Shown: positions 8,232 through 17,287, counted from the stretch's first letter. The stretch is DNA of 64,000 nucleotides from an uncultured Draconibacterium sp. (GCF_963675585.1 NZ_OY776414.1:599001-663000); one strand, 5' to 3'. Program-made: numbers and translations. The notes: generated by a model not told the origin, from the sequence alone.

Positions 8232-8390
8232 GTGCTACCGACTATGGCAAGGATTGGAGAGGTAGCTTGCCGAAGTGCTTGGTAGTGACGGCCGGCAGCT
8301 GTGAACGACCGGAGGGAGCTACACAGCTGATGTTTCCGGAACAAACAAGCGCAAGGGAACTTTAGCGAAAAGCCTGGCTGCCAGCAAAGA
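8232..8390 (+). ncRNA. Flavo-1-like structured RNA element (copy 1)
   Basis: Starts 2 nt after the upstream stop. It has AGGATTGGAG near 8250 and TTTAGCGAAAAGCC near 8361-8374, flanked by ggca and tgcc, with a GC-rich, self-complementary middle (agctgtgaacgaccggagggagct). The same ordered blocks recur at 24.06-24.21 kb. The layout fits my memory of the Flavo-1 motif frequent in Bacteroidota intergenic regions; naming is tentative. Confidence 0.45.
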
Positions 8391-8458
8391 GAATTGATTG
8401 AATAAGAAACGAATCTTAATTGTTCAAAAAATATGCGATTTCGATGCTTTATCAACAA

Positions 8459-8486
8459 TTGGCTGAATTAAAATGTATTACCTTTG
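8459..8486 (+). promoter_or_regulatory. Putative glyA promoter
   Basis: TTG at 8459-8461 and TAccTTTG at 8479-8486 are separated by 17 nt and lie about 30 nt before the glyA ATG. This matches the Bacteroidota minus-33/minus-7 pattern with a slightly short spacer. Confidence 0.6.
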
Positions 8487-8515
8487 TGGCTTCAAATTTT
8501 TAATCCATTTACGAG

Positions 8516-9796
8516 ATGAAAAGAGATACTTTGGTTTTTGATATCATTAAAAAAGAGCACGAACGCCAATTGGGCGGAATTGAGTTGATCGCTTCTGAGA
8601 ATTTTGTGAGTGATCAGGTTATGGAAGCTATGGGTTCTGTAATGACCAATAAATATGCTGAAGGCTATCCGGGTAAAAGATACTACGGTGGTTGTCAGTT
8701 TGTTGATATGACCGAGCAATTGGCTATCGACCGCATTAAAGAAATTTACGGTGCCGAATGGGCAAACGTTCAGCCACACTCCGGAGCACAGGCAAATGCT
8801 GCAGTGTTGAGTGTAATTTTAAAACCAGGAGATACTTTCTTAGGTCTCGATTTGTCGCACGGAGGTCACCTTTCGCATGGTTCATTTGTAAACTCATCGG
8901 GTATTTTATACAATCCGGTAGCTTACAAAGTAAAAGAAGACACCGGAATGGTGGATTACGACGAAATGGAAGCTTTAGCCATTGAGCACAAACCAAAATT
9001 AATTATTGGTGGTGCATCGGCTTACAGCCGCGAGTGGGACTACAAACGTATGCGCGAAATTGCAGATAAAGTAGGTGCCTTGTTTATGGTTGATATGGCT
9101 CACCCAGCAGGTTTAATTGCCGCCGGTTTGCTTGACAATCCGCTTGAGCACGCACATATTGTAACATCAACTACACATAAAACATTGCGTGGACCACGTG
9201 GTGGAATTATTCTTATTGGAAAAGATTTTGAAAATCCATGGGGAATTGCCACTAAAAAAGGAGAAGTTCGTACCATGTCATCTTTGCTTGATTCGGCTGT
9301 TTTTCCGGGACAACAGGGAGGACCACTGGAGCATGTAATTGCCGCTAAAGCTGTGGCTTTCGGCGAAGCACTTGATCCATCGTATAAAGAATACCAGGCA
9401 CAAGTGAAAAAGAATGCTTCAGTAATGGCACAGGCTTTTGTTGATTTGGGTTACAAAGTTATTTCAGGTGGAACAGATAACCACTCAATGTTGATTGACT
9501 TACGTACCAAGTATCCTGAAATTACAGGTAAATTGGTTGAAAATACAATTGTAAACGCCGAAATTACCGTGAACAAAAACATGGTCCCTTTTGATAGTCG
9601 TTCTCCATTTCAGACTTCAGGTTTACGTGTGGGAACACCAGCTATTACTACTCGTGGTGTAAAAGAAGATTTAATGCCGGTTATTGTGCAGCTAATCGAT
9701 GATTCAATTGCGAATATCAACGACGATAAAATGATTAAGTCGATAGGGGAGAAAGTTCATTCAATTATGAAGGATTTCCCATTGTTTGCATACTAA
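8516..9796 (+). CDS. glyA: Serine hydroxymethyltransferase
   Basis: 426 residues, full length. It interconverts serine plus tetrahydrofolate with glycine plus 5,10-methylene-tetrahydrofolate in the cytoplasm, using pyridoxal phosphate. The PLP lysine is K222 within [15 protein letters not shown]. Other family blocks include [14 protein letters not shown] at the N-terminus, [25 protein letters not shown] and [17 protein letters not shown]. The ATG at 8516 aligns with the usual start and follows a good promoter. A strong terminator follows the stop, so this is a single-gene unit. No unusual residues are seen. Confidence 0.98.
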   Translation: MKRDTLVFDIIKKEHERQLGGIELIASENFVSDQVMEAMGSVMTNKYAEGYPGKRYYGGCQFVDMTEQLAIDRIKEIYGAEWANVQPHSGAQANAAVLSVILKPGDTFLGLDLSHGGHLSHGSFVNSSGILYNPVAYKVKEDTGMVDYDEMEALAIEHKPKLIIGGASAYSREWDYKRMREIADKVGALFMVDMAHPAGLIAAGLLDNPLEHAHIVTSTTHKTLRGPRGGIILIGKDFENPWGIATKKGEVRTMSSLLDSAVFPGQQGGPLEHVIAAKAVAFGEALDPSYKEYQAQVKKNASVMAQAFVDLGYKVISGGTDNHSMLIDLRTKYPEITGKLVENTIVNAEITVNKNMVPFDSRSPFQTSGLRVGTPAITTRGVKEDLMPVIVQLIDDSIANINDDKMIKSIGEKVHSIMKDFPLFAY

Positions 9797-9820
9797 GAAA
9801 TAAATAGATACTAAAATAAG

Positions 9821-9856
9821 CGCTGCTCAACTACGGATGAGCAGCGTTTTTTATTT
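9821..9856 (+). terminator. Rho-independent terminator after glyA
   Basis: Arms cgctgctca (9821-9829) and tgagcagcg (9838-9846) are perfectly paired around an 8-nt loop and followed by TTTTTTATTTT. Confidence 0.9.
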
Positions 9857-9891
9857 TCTTTGAACTCTAAACAGTAAACTCTGAACTGAAT

Positions 9892-10647
9892 ATGGAATGG
9901 TACATTATTATAGCCCTTATTGGAACCGGAGTTGCTGCCGGATTTATTAATACTACAGCCGGCGGTGGTTCTATGCTTACAATTCCCTTATTAATGTTTA
10001 TTGGTTTGCCGGCTAATGTTGCCAACGGAACCAACCGGATTGCCATTCTTTTACAAAATGTTATTGGTGTAAATACCTTTTGCAAAAAGAAAGTTCTCGA
10101 CCTGCGTAGCGATTATCGTTTGGCGGTTCCTGCCATTGTAGGATCAATAATCGGAGCATTTATTGCTGTGGAAATTGATGTTGATGTTCTGAAAAAAGTG
10201 ATAGCCGGTTTAATGGTTGCCCTGCTTTTTGTGGTGGTACTTAAACCCGATGTTTGGGTTAAAGAACGAGTTGGGAAAGTTGATGCAAAACCTTCTGTGT
10301 TGCAATATGTCATTTTCTTTTTTATTGGTGTATACGGAGGATTTATTCAAATGGGAGTTGGCTTTATTTTATTGGCGGGTCTTGTTTTGGGAAGTGGCTA
10401 CGATTTGGTAAAAGCCAATGCTGTTAAAGTCTTTATCGTATTAATTTATACCGTATTTTCACTCGGGATCTTTTTCTTTCATGGGCAGGTAAACATTGTT
10501 GCCGGATTAATTTTGGCTGCCGGTAATATGTTTGGCGCCTGGTTGGGAGTTCATTTTCAGGTGAAAGGTGGAGCAAAATATGTGCGTTACGTTTTAATAC
10601 TTGCCATGGTGATTGTAATTTTAAATCTGTTTGGAGTGTTTAATTAG
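9892..10647 (+). CDS. TauE/SafE family sulfite/anion exporter permease
   Basis: 251 residues with about eight hydrophobic segments, matching the TauE/SafE family in length. The N-terminal repeat shows the family glycine-rich motif AAGFINTTAGGGSMLTIP, and the second half GVYGGFIQMGVGFILLAG is its internal duplicate. Members move sulfite, sulfoacetate or other small organosulfur anions across the inner membrane; the substrate here cannot be predicted. The start ATG follows the glyA terminator by about 40 nt. The next gene, a CobW-type GTPase, begins about 40 nt downstream and may be co-transcribed. Confidence 0.88.
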   Translation: MEWYIIIALIGTGVAAGFINTTAGGGSMLTIPLLMFIGLPANVANGTNRIAILLQNVIGVNTFCKKKVLDLRSDYRLAVPAIVGSIIGAFIAVEIDVDVLKKVIAGLMVALLFVVVLKPDVWVKERVGKVDAKPSVLQYVIFFFIGVYGGFIQMGVGFILLAGLVLGSGYDLVKANAVKVFIVLIYTVFSLGIFFFHGQVNIVAGLILAAGNMFGAWLGVHFQVKGGAKYVRYVLILAMVIVILNLFGVFN

Positions 10648-10652
10648 CCACT

Positions 10653-10695
10653 AGCTGCAAGCCACTAGCTATTTTGTTATTTGCAGCTTGCAGCT
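10653..10695. repeat. Short inverted repeat overlapping the cobW-like start
   Basis: agctgcaag (10653-10661) pairs with cttgcagct (10687-10695). The region also contains short direct repeats (gccactagct twice, gcagctt twice). The right arm covers the proposed TTG start codon of the GTPase gene. Confidence 0.55.
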
Positions 10696-11620
10696 TGAAT
10701 CTTTACAATTGAATAGACAACATAAAATACCAGTTACCATAATAACCGGCTTCCTGGGAGCCGGAAAAACAACTTTTATAAATTATTTGTTGCAAAGCGA
10801 ATCTGCAACACAGTTTGCCTTGGTTGAAAATGAATTTGGCGAAGTGGCCATCGATACAAAACTGATAAAAGGTGTTGATACCAGTCAGATGTTCGAGTTA
10901 AAACAAGGATGTATTTGCTGTACCATTACCGATGAGTATGAGCTGGTTTTAAAAGAACTGGCGGAACGATTTCCTGAGGTAGATCATCTCCTGATTGAAA
11001 CCACCGGAATTGCAGACCCTGCTCCGGTTATTCAGCCTTTTTTCAGCGACGAGGAATTAAACGAAATTTATGAGTACAACGGAACTGTTTGTTTGGTTGA
11101 TGTGCTCAATTTTTGGACTCACCCCGAACAGGAAACTCATCTGAAACAGCTGGTAATTGCTGATCTGATTTTGCTGAGTAAAGCAGAAAATTTGTTGCCG
11201 GCGGAAATAAATAAAATTCAAAATGAGCTCCAAAGTCTGAATCCATTTGCAACTAGTTTAGTATCGAAATATGGTGCTGCCGGTTATAACCTTCAAAGCA
11301 TTCAGCGAAAAATCCGAACTAAATTTGATTTTGTCAGTCATCGTGTTTCTCATGCACACATTCAAACCAAAACTTTCTCATTTTCAAATCCGGTAAATAA
11401 AGAGGATTTTATCAACCGTATTTCATATACACTTGATGTTTATAAAAATCAGATTTACCGGTGCAAAGGAATACTCTTTTTCGAGGACGAACCTTTTCAG
11501 TATATTTTGCAGGGTGTTGGCGGAAGTTTTGAAATTACCGAAGGCGATTTAATTGTAGATACGTTTAAAAGCGAAGTGATTTTTATCGGTAAGCTGGATA
11601 ACGTTCAACTCGACTTCTAG
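10688..11620 (+). CDS. CobW/G3E family metal-chaperone GTPase
   Basis: 310 residues. Walker A is GFLGAGKTTF (residues 21-30), the CxCC metal site is C75-I-C77-C78 in KQGCICCTI, and IETTGIADPAPV provides the switch region. G3E GTPases insert or deliver metals such as zinc, cobalt or nickel; which metal is unknown. A C-terminal CobW_C domain (FSNPVNKEDFINRI...GILFFEDEPF) is present. The proposed start is TTG at 10688; no ATG lies in frame before Walker A, and a second TTG occurs at 10709. The first TTG lies inside an inverted repeat (10653-10661 with 10687-10695), so the start is uncertain. Confidence 0.85.
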   Translation: MQLESLQLNRQHKIPVTIITGFLGAGKTTFINYLLQSESATQFALVENEFGEVAIDTKLIKGVDTSQMFELKQGCICCTITDEYELVLKELAERFPEVDHLLIETTGIADPAPVIQPFFSDEELNEIYEYNGTVCLVDVLNFWTHPEQETHLKQLVIADLILLSKAENLLPAEINKIQNELQSLNPFATSLVSKYGAAGYNLQSIQRKIRTKFDFVSHRVSHAHIQTKTFSFSNPVNKEDFINRISYTLDVYKNQIYRCKGILFFEDEPFQYILQGVGGSFEITEGDLIVDTFKSEVIFIGKLDNVQLDF

Positions 11621-11624
11621 CGAA

Positions 11625-12554
11625 CTATCCCAGCCAAACCATCCAAAGCGGAATAATTACAATGGAAAGTAAGGTTCCCAAAACTACAATGCGGGCAGCC
11701 AGCGTGGTTTCAAGTTTGTAATGCAACGAAAGCGCATAGGGTGTTAAACCGAGTGGCATGGCTGCATCAATTACCGATGCTTTTAAAAACTGCGTATCAA
11801 ATTGTGTTAGTTTTAAAAACTGGTAGAAAACAAAAGGCAGAACCAACATGGTTCCACCCACAAATGCTGCAACCTGGTACCACTCTTTTAGTTTGCCGAA
11901 TTTTTGCATTCCCAGAAAAATGCCTAGTGAAAACAAAACTACAGAAGTTACCGAGTTGGCAAAAAGCTGAATGGTTTGTTCGGCTACCACAGGCAGTTTT
12001 ATTTTAAAAAATACCAGTACAAGTCCAACTATAACAGATAATAACAAGGGATTTTGTGCCAGACTAAGGAGCAGTTTTTTTACATCGAATGATTCTTTGC
12101 CGTTCACTTCAACCAGTATAATTCCGAGCGTAAGTAACCAAAAAATATAAATGGCCGAAATAATTGCTGCTACGGGTAAAATGTTGTCACCAAAGGCATT
12201 TTGTAAAACCGGCATTCCCAGGTAGGCAATGTTTCCAAAGGGCAATATCAGAAACAAAGTGCGGCGCATTTGTGGTGGAAACTTAAATAATTTTGCCACC
12301 GGAAATGCAAGCAAACTGCACAGGATAATGTAGCCCGAGTTATACACAATCAGCGTAACAAACGATTGTTCGCCCAGCTCTAAATGCATTAACGAAGCAA
12401 TTACCAACGCCGGGAATCCAATGTACAATGCATATTTATTTAGCACGTCAATCCAGTTTGCATTACTGGCTTTGGTACGCGAGAATAGAGTTCCTGTGAT
12501 TATAATCAGGAACAAAGGCAATACCGTTTTTACTGCGATTATGAATGTGCCCAT
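11625..12554 (-). CDS. AEC family transporter (auxin efflux carrier-like permease)
   Basis: 309 residues with about ten membrane segments. The N-terminal block VLPLFLIIITGTLFSRTKAS and the central NIAYLGMPVLQNAFGD pattern are typical of the AEC family, and the C-terminal half ends with DAAMPLGLTPYALSLHYKLE. Bacterial members export or import small carboxylates such as malate or malonate; the substrate here is unknown. The gene overlaps the upstream HAD phosphatase by 16 nt, so both are likely read from one transcript. It converges on the CobW-type gene with a 4-nt gap and no obvious terminator between them. Confidence 0.88.
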   Translation of the reverse strand: MGTFIIAVKTVLPLFLIIITGTLFSRTKASNANWIDVLNKYALYIGFPALVIASLMHLELGEQSFVTLIVYNSGYIILCSLLAFPVAKLFKFPPQMRRTLFLILPFGNIAYLGMPVLQNAFGDNILPVAAIISAIYIFWLLTLGIILVEVNGKESFDVKKLLLSLAQNPLLLSVIVGLVLVFFKIKLPVVAEQTIQLFANSVTSVVLFSLGIFLGMQKFGKLKEWYQVAAFVGGTMLVLPFVFYQFLKLTQFDTQFLKASVIDAAMPLGLTPYALSLHYKLETTLAARIVVLGTLLSIVIIPLWMVWLG

Positions 12555-13144
12555 TCGCCATAGTTTATGTGAGGCCGAACGTCGGTAATAAACATACCCG
12601 CTTTTTCTGCCGCAATAATTCCAAGGTCGCCGTCTTCAAAAACCTGGCAATATTGAGGCTCAACACCCATTAATCGTGCGCATTCCAAAAATGTCTCAGG
12701 CTCGGGTTTGTGTTGGGTTACATCATCGGCTGAAACGATGGCATCAAAATATTCGGTTAAACCAAGCGCATTTAACTGCACTTCGGCACTTTTACGACTT
12801 GCTCCTGTTCCAACAGCCATTGGAAGTTTGCCATGGTATTTTTTTACAATTGCAGTTACTTTTGCAACCGGTATCAACAAATCAGCATGATCCCAAAACA
12901 ATTGTTGTTTCATTTTAACAAGGTTTTCCGGCGACTCGGAAACATTGTACTGTCGGTTAATACGACGGGCAAACTCAATGGTTGGCATGCCGGTCATTTC
13001 GTAAATAATCTGTGGATCGAAATCAAAACCATATTTCTCTCCAATCATGTTCCATGTTTTTATATGTACCGGAAGTGAATCCGACAAGGTTCCGTCTAAA
13101 TCAAAAATCAAGGCTTTTGCCTCAGGATGTACTGTAATTCCCAT
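12539..13144 (-). CDS. HAD superfamily phosphatase (beta-phosphoglucomutase/GPH-like)
   Basis: 201 residues. HAD motif I is D15-L-D17-G-T in LIFDLDGTLSDS, motif II is the Thr/Ser in VGTGASRKSAE, motif III lysine lies in VTQHKPEPETF, and motif IV is FEDGDLGIIAAEKAGM. The helical cap after motif I classes it with subfamily I (phosphoglycolate phosphatase or beta-phosphoglucomutase-like). The physiological substrate is a small phosphorylated metabolite that cannot be named from sequence. It is the first gene of a two-gene unit with the AEC permease, overlapping it by 16 nt. Confidence 0.9.
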   Translation of the reverse strand: MGITVHPEAKALIFDLDGTLSDSLPVHIKTWNMIGEKYGFDFDPQIIYEMTGMPTIEFARRINRQYNVSESPENLVKMKQQLFWDHADLLIPVAKVTAIVKKYHGKLPMAVGTGASRKSAEVQLNALGLTEYFDAIVSADDVTQHKPEPETFLECARLMGVEPQYCQVFEDGDLGIIAAEKAGMFITDVRPHINYGEWAHS

Positions 13145-13161
13145 TCGTTTTAATTTGTGGT

Positions 13162-13169
13162 CAAAAGTA
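13162..13169 (-). promoter_or_regulatory. Putative minus-7 element for the HAD/AEC pair
   Basis: On the minus strand the sequence reads TActTTTG, a match to TAnnTTTG, 18 nt upstream of the HAD start. No minus-33 TTG stands at normal spacing. Confidence 0.45.
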
Positions 13170-13265
13170 ATACAACCCTTCTAAACGAGTATTGTTCGCT
13201 ACAAACTGGTTGAAGATTTAAACATGAGTTAAACCCAAACGATGAGTGCTGCCCTTATTTTTTTG

Positions 13266-13480
13266 ATGACGACGTCCGGTGACATGAAAACTGACCGTTT
13301 TTTTTGTAGGTGCTGCTCAGCGAGACGAAAATTGATGGTTTATTTTGTTGTTGACGACTGTCGCGACGAAAATTGATAGTTTATTTTGTTGTCGACGACT
13401 GTCGAAATGAAAATTGAAAGTTTATTTTGATGACGACGGCTGTCGAAATGAAAATTGATGGTTTATTTTGATGACGACGG
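13266..13480. repeat. 41-bp direct tandem repeat, five units plus a partial sixth
   Basis: Units start at 13266, 13307, 13348, 13389 and 13430, each exactly 41 bp; a 10-bp partial sixth begins at 13471. The conserved core is gaaaattgatggtttatttt, preceded by a variable segment with gacgac-xgtcg symmetry. Units 3-5 are closest to each other and units 1-2 more diverged. No reading frame explains the period, since 41 is not divisible by three. Confidence 0.9.
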
Positions 13481-13599
13481 AGTTAGTTAATGAGTTAATT
13501 AGTGAGTGAGTGGGGTGATGAGTAATTGAGTGAGGGTGTATAGAAGTTACAGTCGTAAAGTTTTTTTAGTTTTTACAACTGTAACTTTTTACTGATTTT

Positions 13600-13676
13600 A
13601 TACCGATTACTATTCAAAATGTGCCTTTAGTGCATTTCATTTCCAAAAGCACTTTGAATATGTATCGGCATTATAC
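13600..13676. repeat. Imperfect palindrome (about 77 bp)
   Basis: The left arm ataccgattactattcaaa...gtgc (13600-13624) is complementary, with a few gaps, to gcactttgaatatgtatcgg (13649-13668) and the following bases. It lies just beyond the stop of the SIMPL-domain gene, so in that gene's transcript it would fold in the 3' region. Confidence 0.5.
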
Positions 13677-13702
13677 CAGCGCAATTTGATATTTAAGTGG
13701 TA

Positions 13703-14428
13703 TTAGATGCGCCAGGCAATTACAACACTTGTGCTCATTTCAATTTCTGATGGATTTAATGCACTTGTTCCTCCAGCTGATGCAGTTCCACGTATCATAA
13801 TCGATTCTTTTCGCATTTCGAAATTTGGGTGGCTGTATGTCCCGATAAGTTGTGGTTCACCGTATTGAATGTGTCTGATCCCGTAAATTTTTATTCCGGC
13901 ACTTTTTGCTATTATTTCAGCTTTTTGCTGGGCATCTTCAACCGCCAGTTGAATCAGTTTTTCTTTAACGTTTTCTTTTTGTTCAGGAGTTAGCGCAAAC
14001 GAGAGCGAAAAATCGGCATTAAAATTATTTTTAATGATCTCAAAAATAAGATCGTTTTTAGGATAATCAGCTACCGTTTTAATCAGAACAGGGATGTCGG
14101 CCTGGTAGCCTTTAAAAACCGATTTTCTTGAAATGTTATCGTACTCGCGAACTTCCCTGATTGAGTAATTGTGTGTTTTAATGAGGTCCTTATCAATCCC
14201 GTTTTTTGTAAATTCATTGGTTAGCATTTCCGCTTCTTTTAATGCTTTTTCGGCGCAAACCGAATAGCTTGAATCGTCAACCGAAATGCGAACGTTAAAC
14301 ATAAATTGTTCGGGAACGAGTTTTACTGACGATTTTCCTTCAACCACCAACTCATCGGGGTATTGGTTTTGTGCCATCGATTGTGCCGCAAATCCAAGTA
14401 CTATAAAAAGCAAAATAATGTGTTTCAT
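13703..14428 (-). CDS. SIMPL domain (DUF541) periplasmic protein
   Basis: 241 residues with a signal peptide (residues 1-19, ending QSMAQ). The mature protein is one SIMPL/DUF541 domain: ELVVEGKSSVKLVPEQFMFNVRIS at the start, central DAQQKAEIIAKSAGIKI, and a C-terminal ALNPSEIEMSTSVVIAWRI. The bacterial members, such as YggE-like proteins, are periplasmic or secreted; the function is poorly defined, with reports of stress protection. The gene starts 4 nt after the stop of the GH5 gene, so it is the second gene of that unit. A hairpin-rich region follows the stop. Confidence 0.88.
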   Translation of the reverse strand: MKHIILLFIVLGFAAQSMAQNQYPDELVVEGKSSVKLVPEQFMFNVRISVDDSSYSVCAEKALKEAEMLTNEFTKNGIDKDLIKTHNYSIREVREYDNISRKSVFKGYQADIPVLIKTVADYPKNDLIFEIIKNNFNADFSLSFALTPEQKENVKEKLIQLAVEDAQQKAEIIAKSAGIKIYGIRHIQYGEPQLIGTYSHPNFEMRKESIMIRGTASAGGTSALNPSEIEMSTSVVIAWRI

Positions 14429-14432
14429 GACC

Positions 14433-16157
14433 TTAGTTTTTAATTATCTTTTTTATACATCTGTTATTCTGGTTGCTTAGCAATACAAAATAAATGCCAG
14501 ATGGAAGATCGGAAAGGTTGGTTGCGTTGAGTTGACTGGTTAATTGTTGCTTTTTTACAACTATACCTTGCGTGTTTGTTATGGTAAGCTCCTGAAAATC
14601 ATCCTGATTATTGACCGTTAAACTGTTTTTAACCGGATTTGGATAAATTTTTGATTTTACATTGTTGATTTCAATTGCCGATGAAGGTTGCTCTAAAACT
14701 ACTGATTCAAGGGTAATGTATTCAAAAGTAACATCGTCCAACGAAGTGCCTAAATCAAAAACAATTCTGGAATTATAGTCCGTACTTTTCATTTCAAAAA
14801 CATAGGTGTAAATCGCAAACGTATCAGCCAGACTTGCATTTTCGTAACTACTGTAGGCCGACCAGGGATCGCTGTTTTTACCCACATAGGCAACCACGTT
14901 TCTGGCAGTTACTGCTTTTACTTTAAACGACAAACGATATTTTTTACCGGCTTCGAGCGCAATGTTTGTTTTTGTTAGCTGAATGTGCCAACCTTGCGAA
15001 CCTTTTGTAGTAATGGCTACTTTTAGATTGTTTCCCTCCTTTAGTTTAGTAGAAGATGCTCCACTGTTGTTGCTTAAATTCCAATCGCCAACACTTTGTT
15101 CAAAATCTGATGTGTAAACCGATGTTGCAACATAACGGGCAGGTTCGGGCATTTTATTATTTACAAGAGCATCAATTAAGCCATTGTTGTAGGTTTTGCT
15201 TGCAGGCTTGTAAATGCCAAAACCGGCGCTAAATTCCCAGTAGGCCCAGCTCCATCCCAGCGATTCAATGTATCGTCCCATATAGGTCGTCCAAATTTCA
15301 CGCGAATTTTTATCGGCTTTACTGTACGATCCGAATTCGCCAATGTGAATCGGGATATTTTTTTGTGTTTCAATGGCTTTTAAAGGAGCAAAATCGTTGG
15401 CAACTACATTTCGTTCGGTAACCGTATTTGTCCATTTTGTGCCCAGCCAAACATCGGCTCCATCCACCCATTCTGCTCCCTGGTGTGTAAAGGCAAATGG
15501 ATTGTAGTAATGGATGGTAAGTATAATGTTGTCGTCATCGGGCAATTGAAGTTTCGAAAGCCCTCCTAAACCACCATATTCTGCAGTGCCTATTAATACA
15601 GCTCTTTCCGGATTTTTAATCCGAATAGTGGTTAGTGCATCAGCTAAAAACACATTCCATTTATCCGCCGTCATGTTTCCATGTGGCTCATTCAGTATTT
15701 CGAAAAGCAAACTATCGGGATAGTCGGCAAAATACTCTGATATTTGTTGCCATTGAGCCAGAAAACGTGCCTTGTTGTTCTCCGGATTTTCATAAAGTGC
15801 CTCGTGGTGGTGCATGTTAATTATGGCATACAAACCGTTGTTTAAAGCCGAATCTACTACTTGTTTAATTCGAGCCAGAAAATCCGGATTTATAGTGTAG
15901 GGCGCACTTGACGAGCTTCTTGCATCAGGTTCCCATCTGATTGGAATGCGTACATGGTTAAAACCCAAATCAGCAATTATTCCGGCATATTCCGGTTGCC
16001 ACGGATTTCCCCAACCCGTTTCTGTTGGGGCTTCAAACATATTTCCATAGTTAATGCCGCGACCTAATTTACGGTTCAGTTCGAACACTTTTTCGCGGTT
16101 TTGTGCAGAGGAAATAAAAAAAAGGAAGAGGATAAAAATAGTCAGATTAGTTTTCAT
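14433..16157 (-). CDS. Secreted GH5 glycosidase with carbohydrate-binding module and T9SS tail
   Basis: 574 residues. Signal peptide at residues 1-19 (ends SSAQ). The GH5 catalytic domain covers about 25-335: acid/base E157 in ILNEPHG and nucleophile E274 in HIGEFGS, plus the HVRIPIRW block. Residues about 350-490 form a CBM4/9-like jelly-roll module (DFEQSVGDWNLSNNSG...FDLGTSLDDVTFEYITLE). The last 80 residues are a type A sorting domain (IYPNPVKNSLTVNN...IYFVLLSNQ) for T9SS export to the cell surface. It probably cleaves beta-1,4-glucan or mannan outside the cell; the exact substrate is open. The IS982 element lies about 210 nt upstream. Confidence 0.93.
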   Translation of the reverse strand: MKTNLTIFILFLFFISSAQNREKVFELNRKLGRGINYGNMFEAPTETGWGNPWQPEYAGIIADLGFNHVRIPIRWEPDARSSSSAPYTINPDFLARIKQVVDSALNNGLYAIINMHHHEALYENPENNKARFLAQWQQISEYFADYPDSLLFEILNEPHGNMTADKWNVFLADALTTIRIKNPERAVLIGTAEYGGLGGLSKLQLPDDDNIILTIHYYNPFAFTHQGAEWVDGADVWLGTKWTNTVTERNVVANDFAPLKAIETQKNIPIHIGEFGSYSKADKNSREIWTTYMGRYIESLGWSWAYWEFSAGFGIYKPASKTYNNGLIDALVNNKMPEPARYVATSVYTSDFEQSVGDWNLSNNSGASSTKLKEGNNLKVAITTKGSQGWHIQLTKTNIALEAGKKYRLSFKVKAVTARNVVAYVGKNSDPWSAYSSYENASLADTFAIYTYVFEMKSTDYNSRIVFDLGTSLDDVTFEYITLESVVLEQPSSAIEINNVKSKIYPNPVKNSLTVNNQDDFQELTITNTQGIVVKKQQLTSQLNATNLSDLPSGIYFVLLSNQNNRCIKKIIKN

Positions 16158-16378
16158 ACAGAAGTTTGTTTTAGTTGTTACAATGATACTAAAATTATTT
16201 AGATTGTAAAAAATACAATAAGGTATTTGAGGAATTGCACACGATCAAAAAGTAGTAACTTCACTGCGAAACCAACCGACCCGAACAGCTTATTTTTATC
16301 TGTGAATAAAGTTCCATGCGATTGTGCTAAAATTTAATCTTACTCCCATATAATTTACTACTTTAACGTGAGTTCGAT

Positions 16379-17287
16379 TTAATGCAAGTTGCAAATTTGG
16401 TTATTTTCAATAATTTCATCGAGATTTAAAGTAGGCTTTTTAGGAAAGTGCGAATAAGCAATCAGACCTGCTAGCAAGTTTGTAAGAAAGTTCCCAAAGC
16501 TTCGGTGTCTTGTGTGTTCTATCTGGCACATATTTTTTAATTCGTCGTTAACTGTCTCAATCAAAGCCCTTTTTCGCAACAATATTTTATCTTGTGTCAG
16601 CATCAACGAGTTTTTCATGTTTTTGCGGATTTTGGTAATCAGGTGAATACCGTCGATAAAAAGTTCGTCGAACAATGTTTTTGAGATATAACCTTTATCA
16701 CCAATAAGTTTCCCGAATATTTTGTCATGGAAATTTTTGTTTTTCAACGGCTCCCTGTCATCAACATTGGCTTGGGTGAAAAGGAAGTCGAGGATTTCTC
16801 CTTTGTCGTTGATGACGATGTGGAGTTTGAACCCAAAAAACCATCCCATCGAACATTGCCCTTTAGTAGCCAGTCCTTTAAAAGTTTTGTGTTGAAACTC
16901 TCGTCTGATATGGCACACTCTAATGGGGGTGGAATCTATAAACGAAACACCAGTACATTTGCCAAGGCAACATAGTTGCAGGAATACTGCCATGGGCATC
17001 AATGATTTCTGCTGAAGCTCGACAAAACGGTTGTATGATACCGTTTTTGGGAAGTCGGATTGCATGTGTTTTTGCACATAATGCACATAAAAATGCTTCA
17101 AACACCTGTAATTCTTTAGGTGAAACAACACCATAATGGTAATCACTTCGCTGTCGGACATAACGAATTTACGGTTTCTTCGCTTTTTAGAAGATTCTTC
17201 AACCAGGACATGTCCCTCCTTAACCTTCTCAAATTCTTTGCAAAATTCGTCAATTAAATAGAAAATTTCGGTAATTTTAGAGTTCAT
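16379..17287 (-). CDS. IS982 family transposase
   Basis: 302 residues, a normal length for IS982 transposases. The N-terminal KKRRNRKFVMSDSEVITIMVLFHLKNYRCLKHFY block is typical. A DDE-type catalytic triad can be placed at D118 (SFIDSTPIRVC), D197 (LIGDKGYI) and E244 or E249 (ALIETVNDELK). The KRALIETVNDELK signature near the C-terminus is the family hallmark. The frame is intact and begins 13 nt inside a perfect inverted repeat (aaaacaaggttttg and its complement, 17291-17356) that lies between the gene and the right end. The stop codon lies next to the left terminal repeat. Confidence 0.96.
   Translation of the reverse strand: MNSKITEIFYLIDEFCKEFEKVKEGHVLVEESSKKRRNRKFVMSDSEVITIMVLFHLKNYRCLKHFYVHYVQKHMQSDFPKTVSYNRFVELQQKSLMPMAVFLQLCCLGKCTGVSFIDSTPIRVCHIRREFQHKTFKGLATKGQCSMGWFFGFKLHIVINDKGEILDFLFTQANVDDREPLKNKNFHDKIFGKLIGDKGYISKTLFDELFIDGIHLITKIRKNMKNSLMLTQDKILLRKRALIETVNDELKNMCQIEHTRHRSFGNFLTNLLAGLIAYSHFPKKPTLNLDEIIENNQICNLH

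Larger units (their letters stand above)
13145..13702. other. 558-bp intergenic region with tandem repeats and palindromes
   Basis: No gene is seen. From left to right it holds the HAD promoter, five 41-bp tandem repeats (13266-13470), a GAGT-rich low-complexity stretch (about 13481-13540), a hairpin at 13545-13592 (aagttacagtcgtaaa with tttacaactgtaactt, one mismatch) and a larger imperfect palindrome at 13600-13676. The hairpin has a T-rich loop and flank and may end transcripts. Confidence 0.7.

Noticed and set aside
13481..13540. GAGT-rich stretch as a CRISPR-like or telomere-like repeat
   Set aside because: Units are irregular and few; simple low-complexity DNA.
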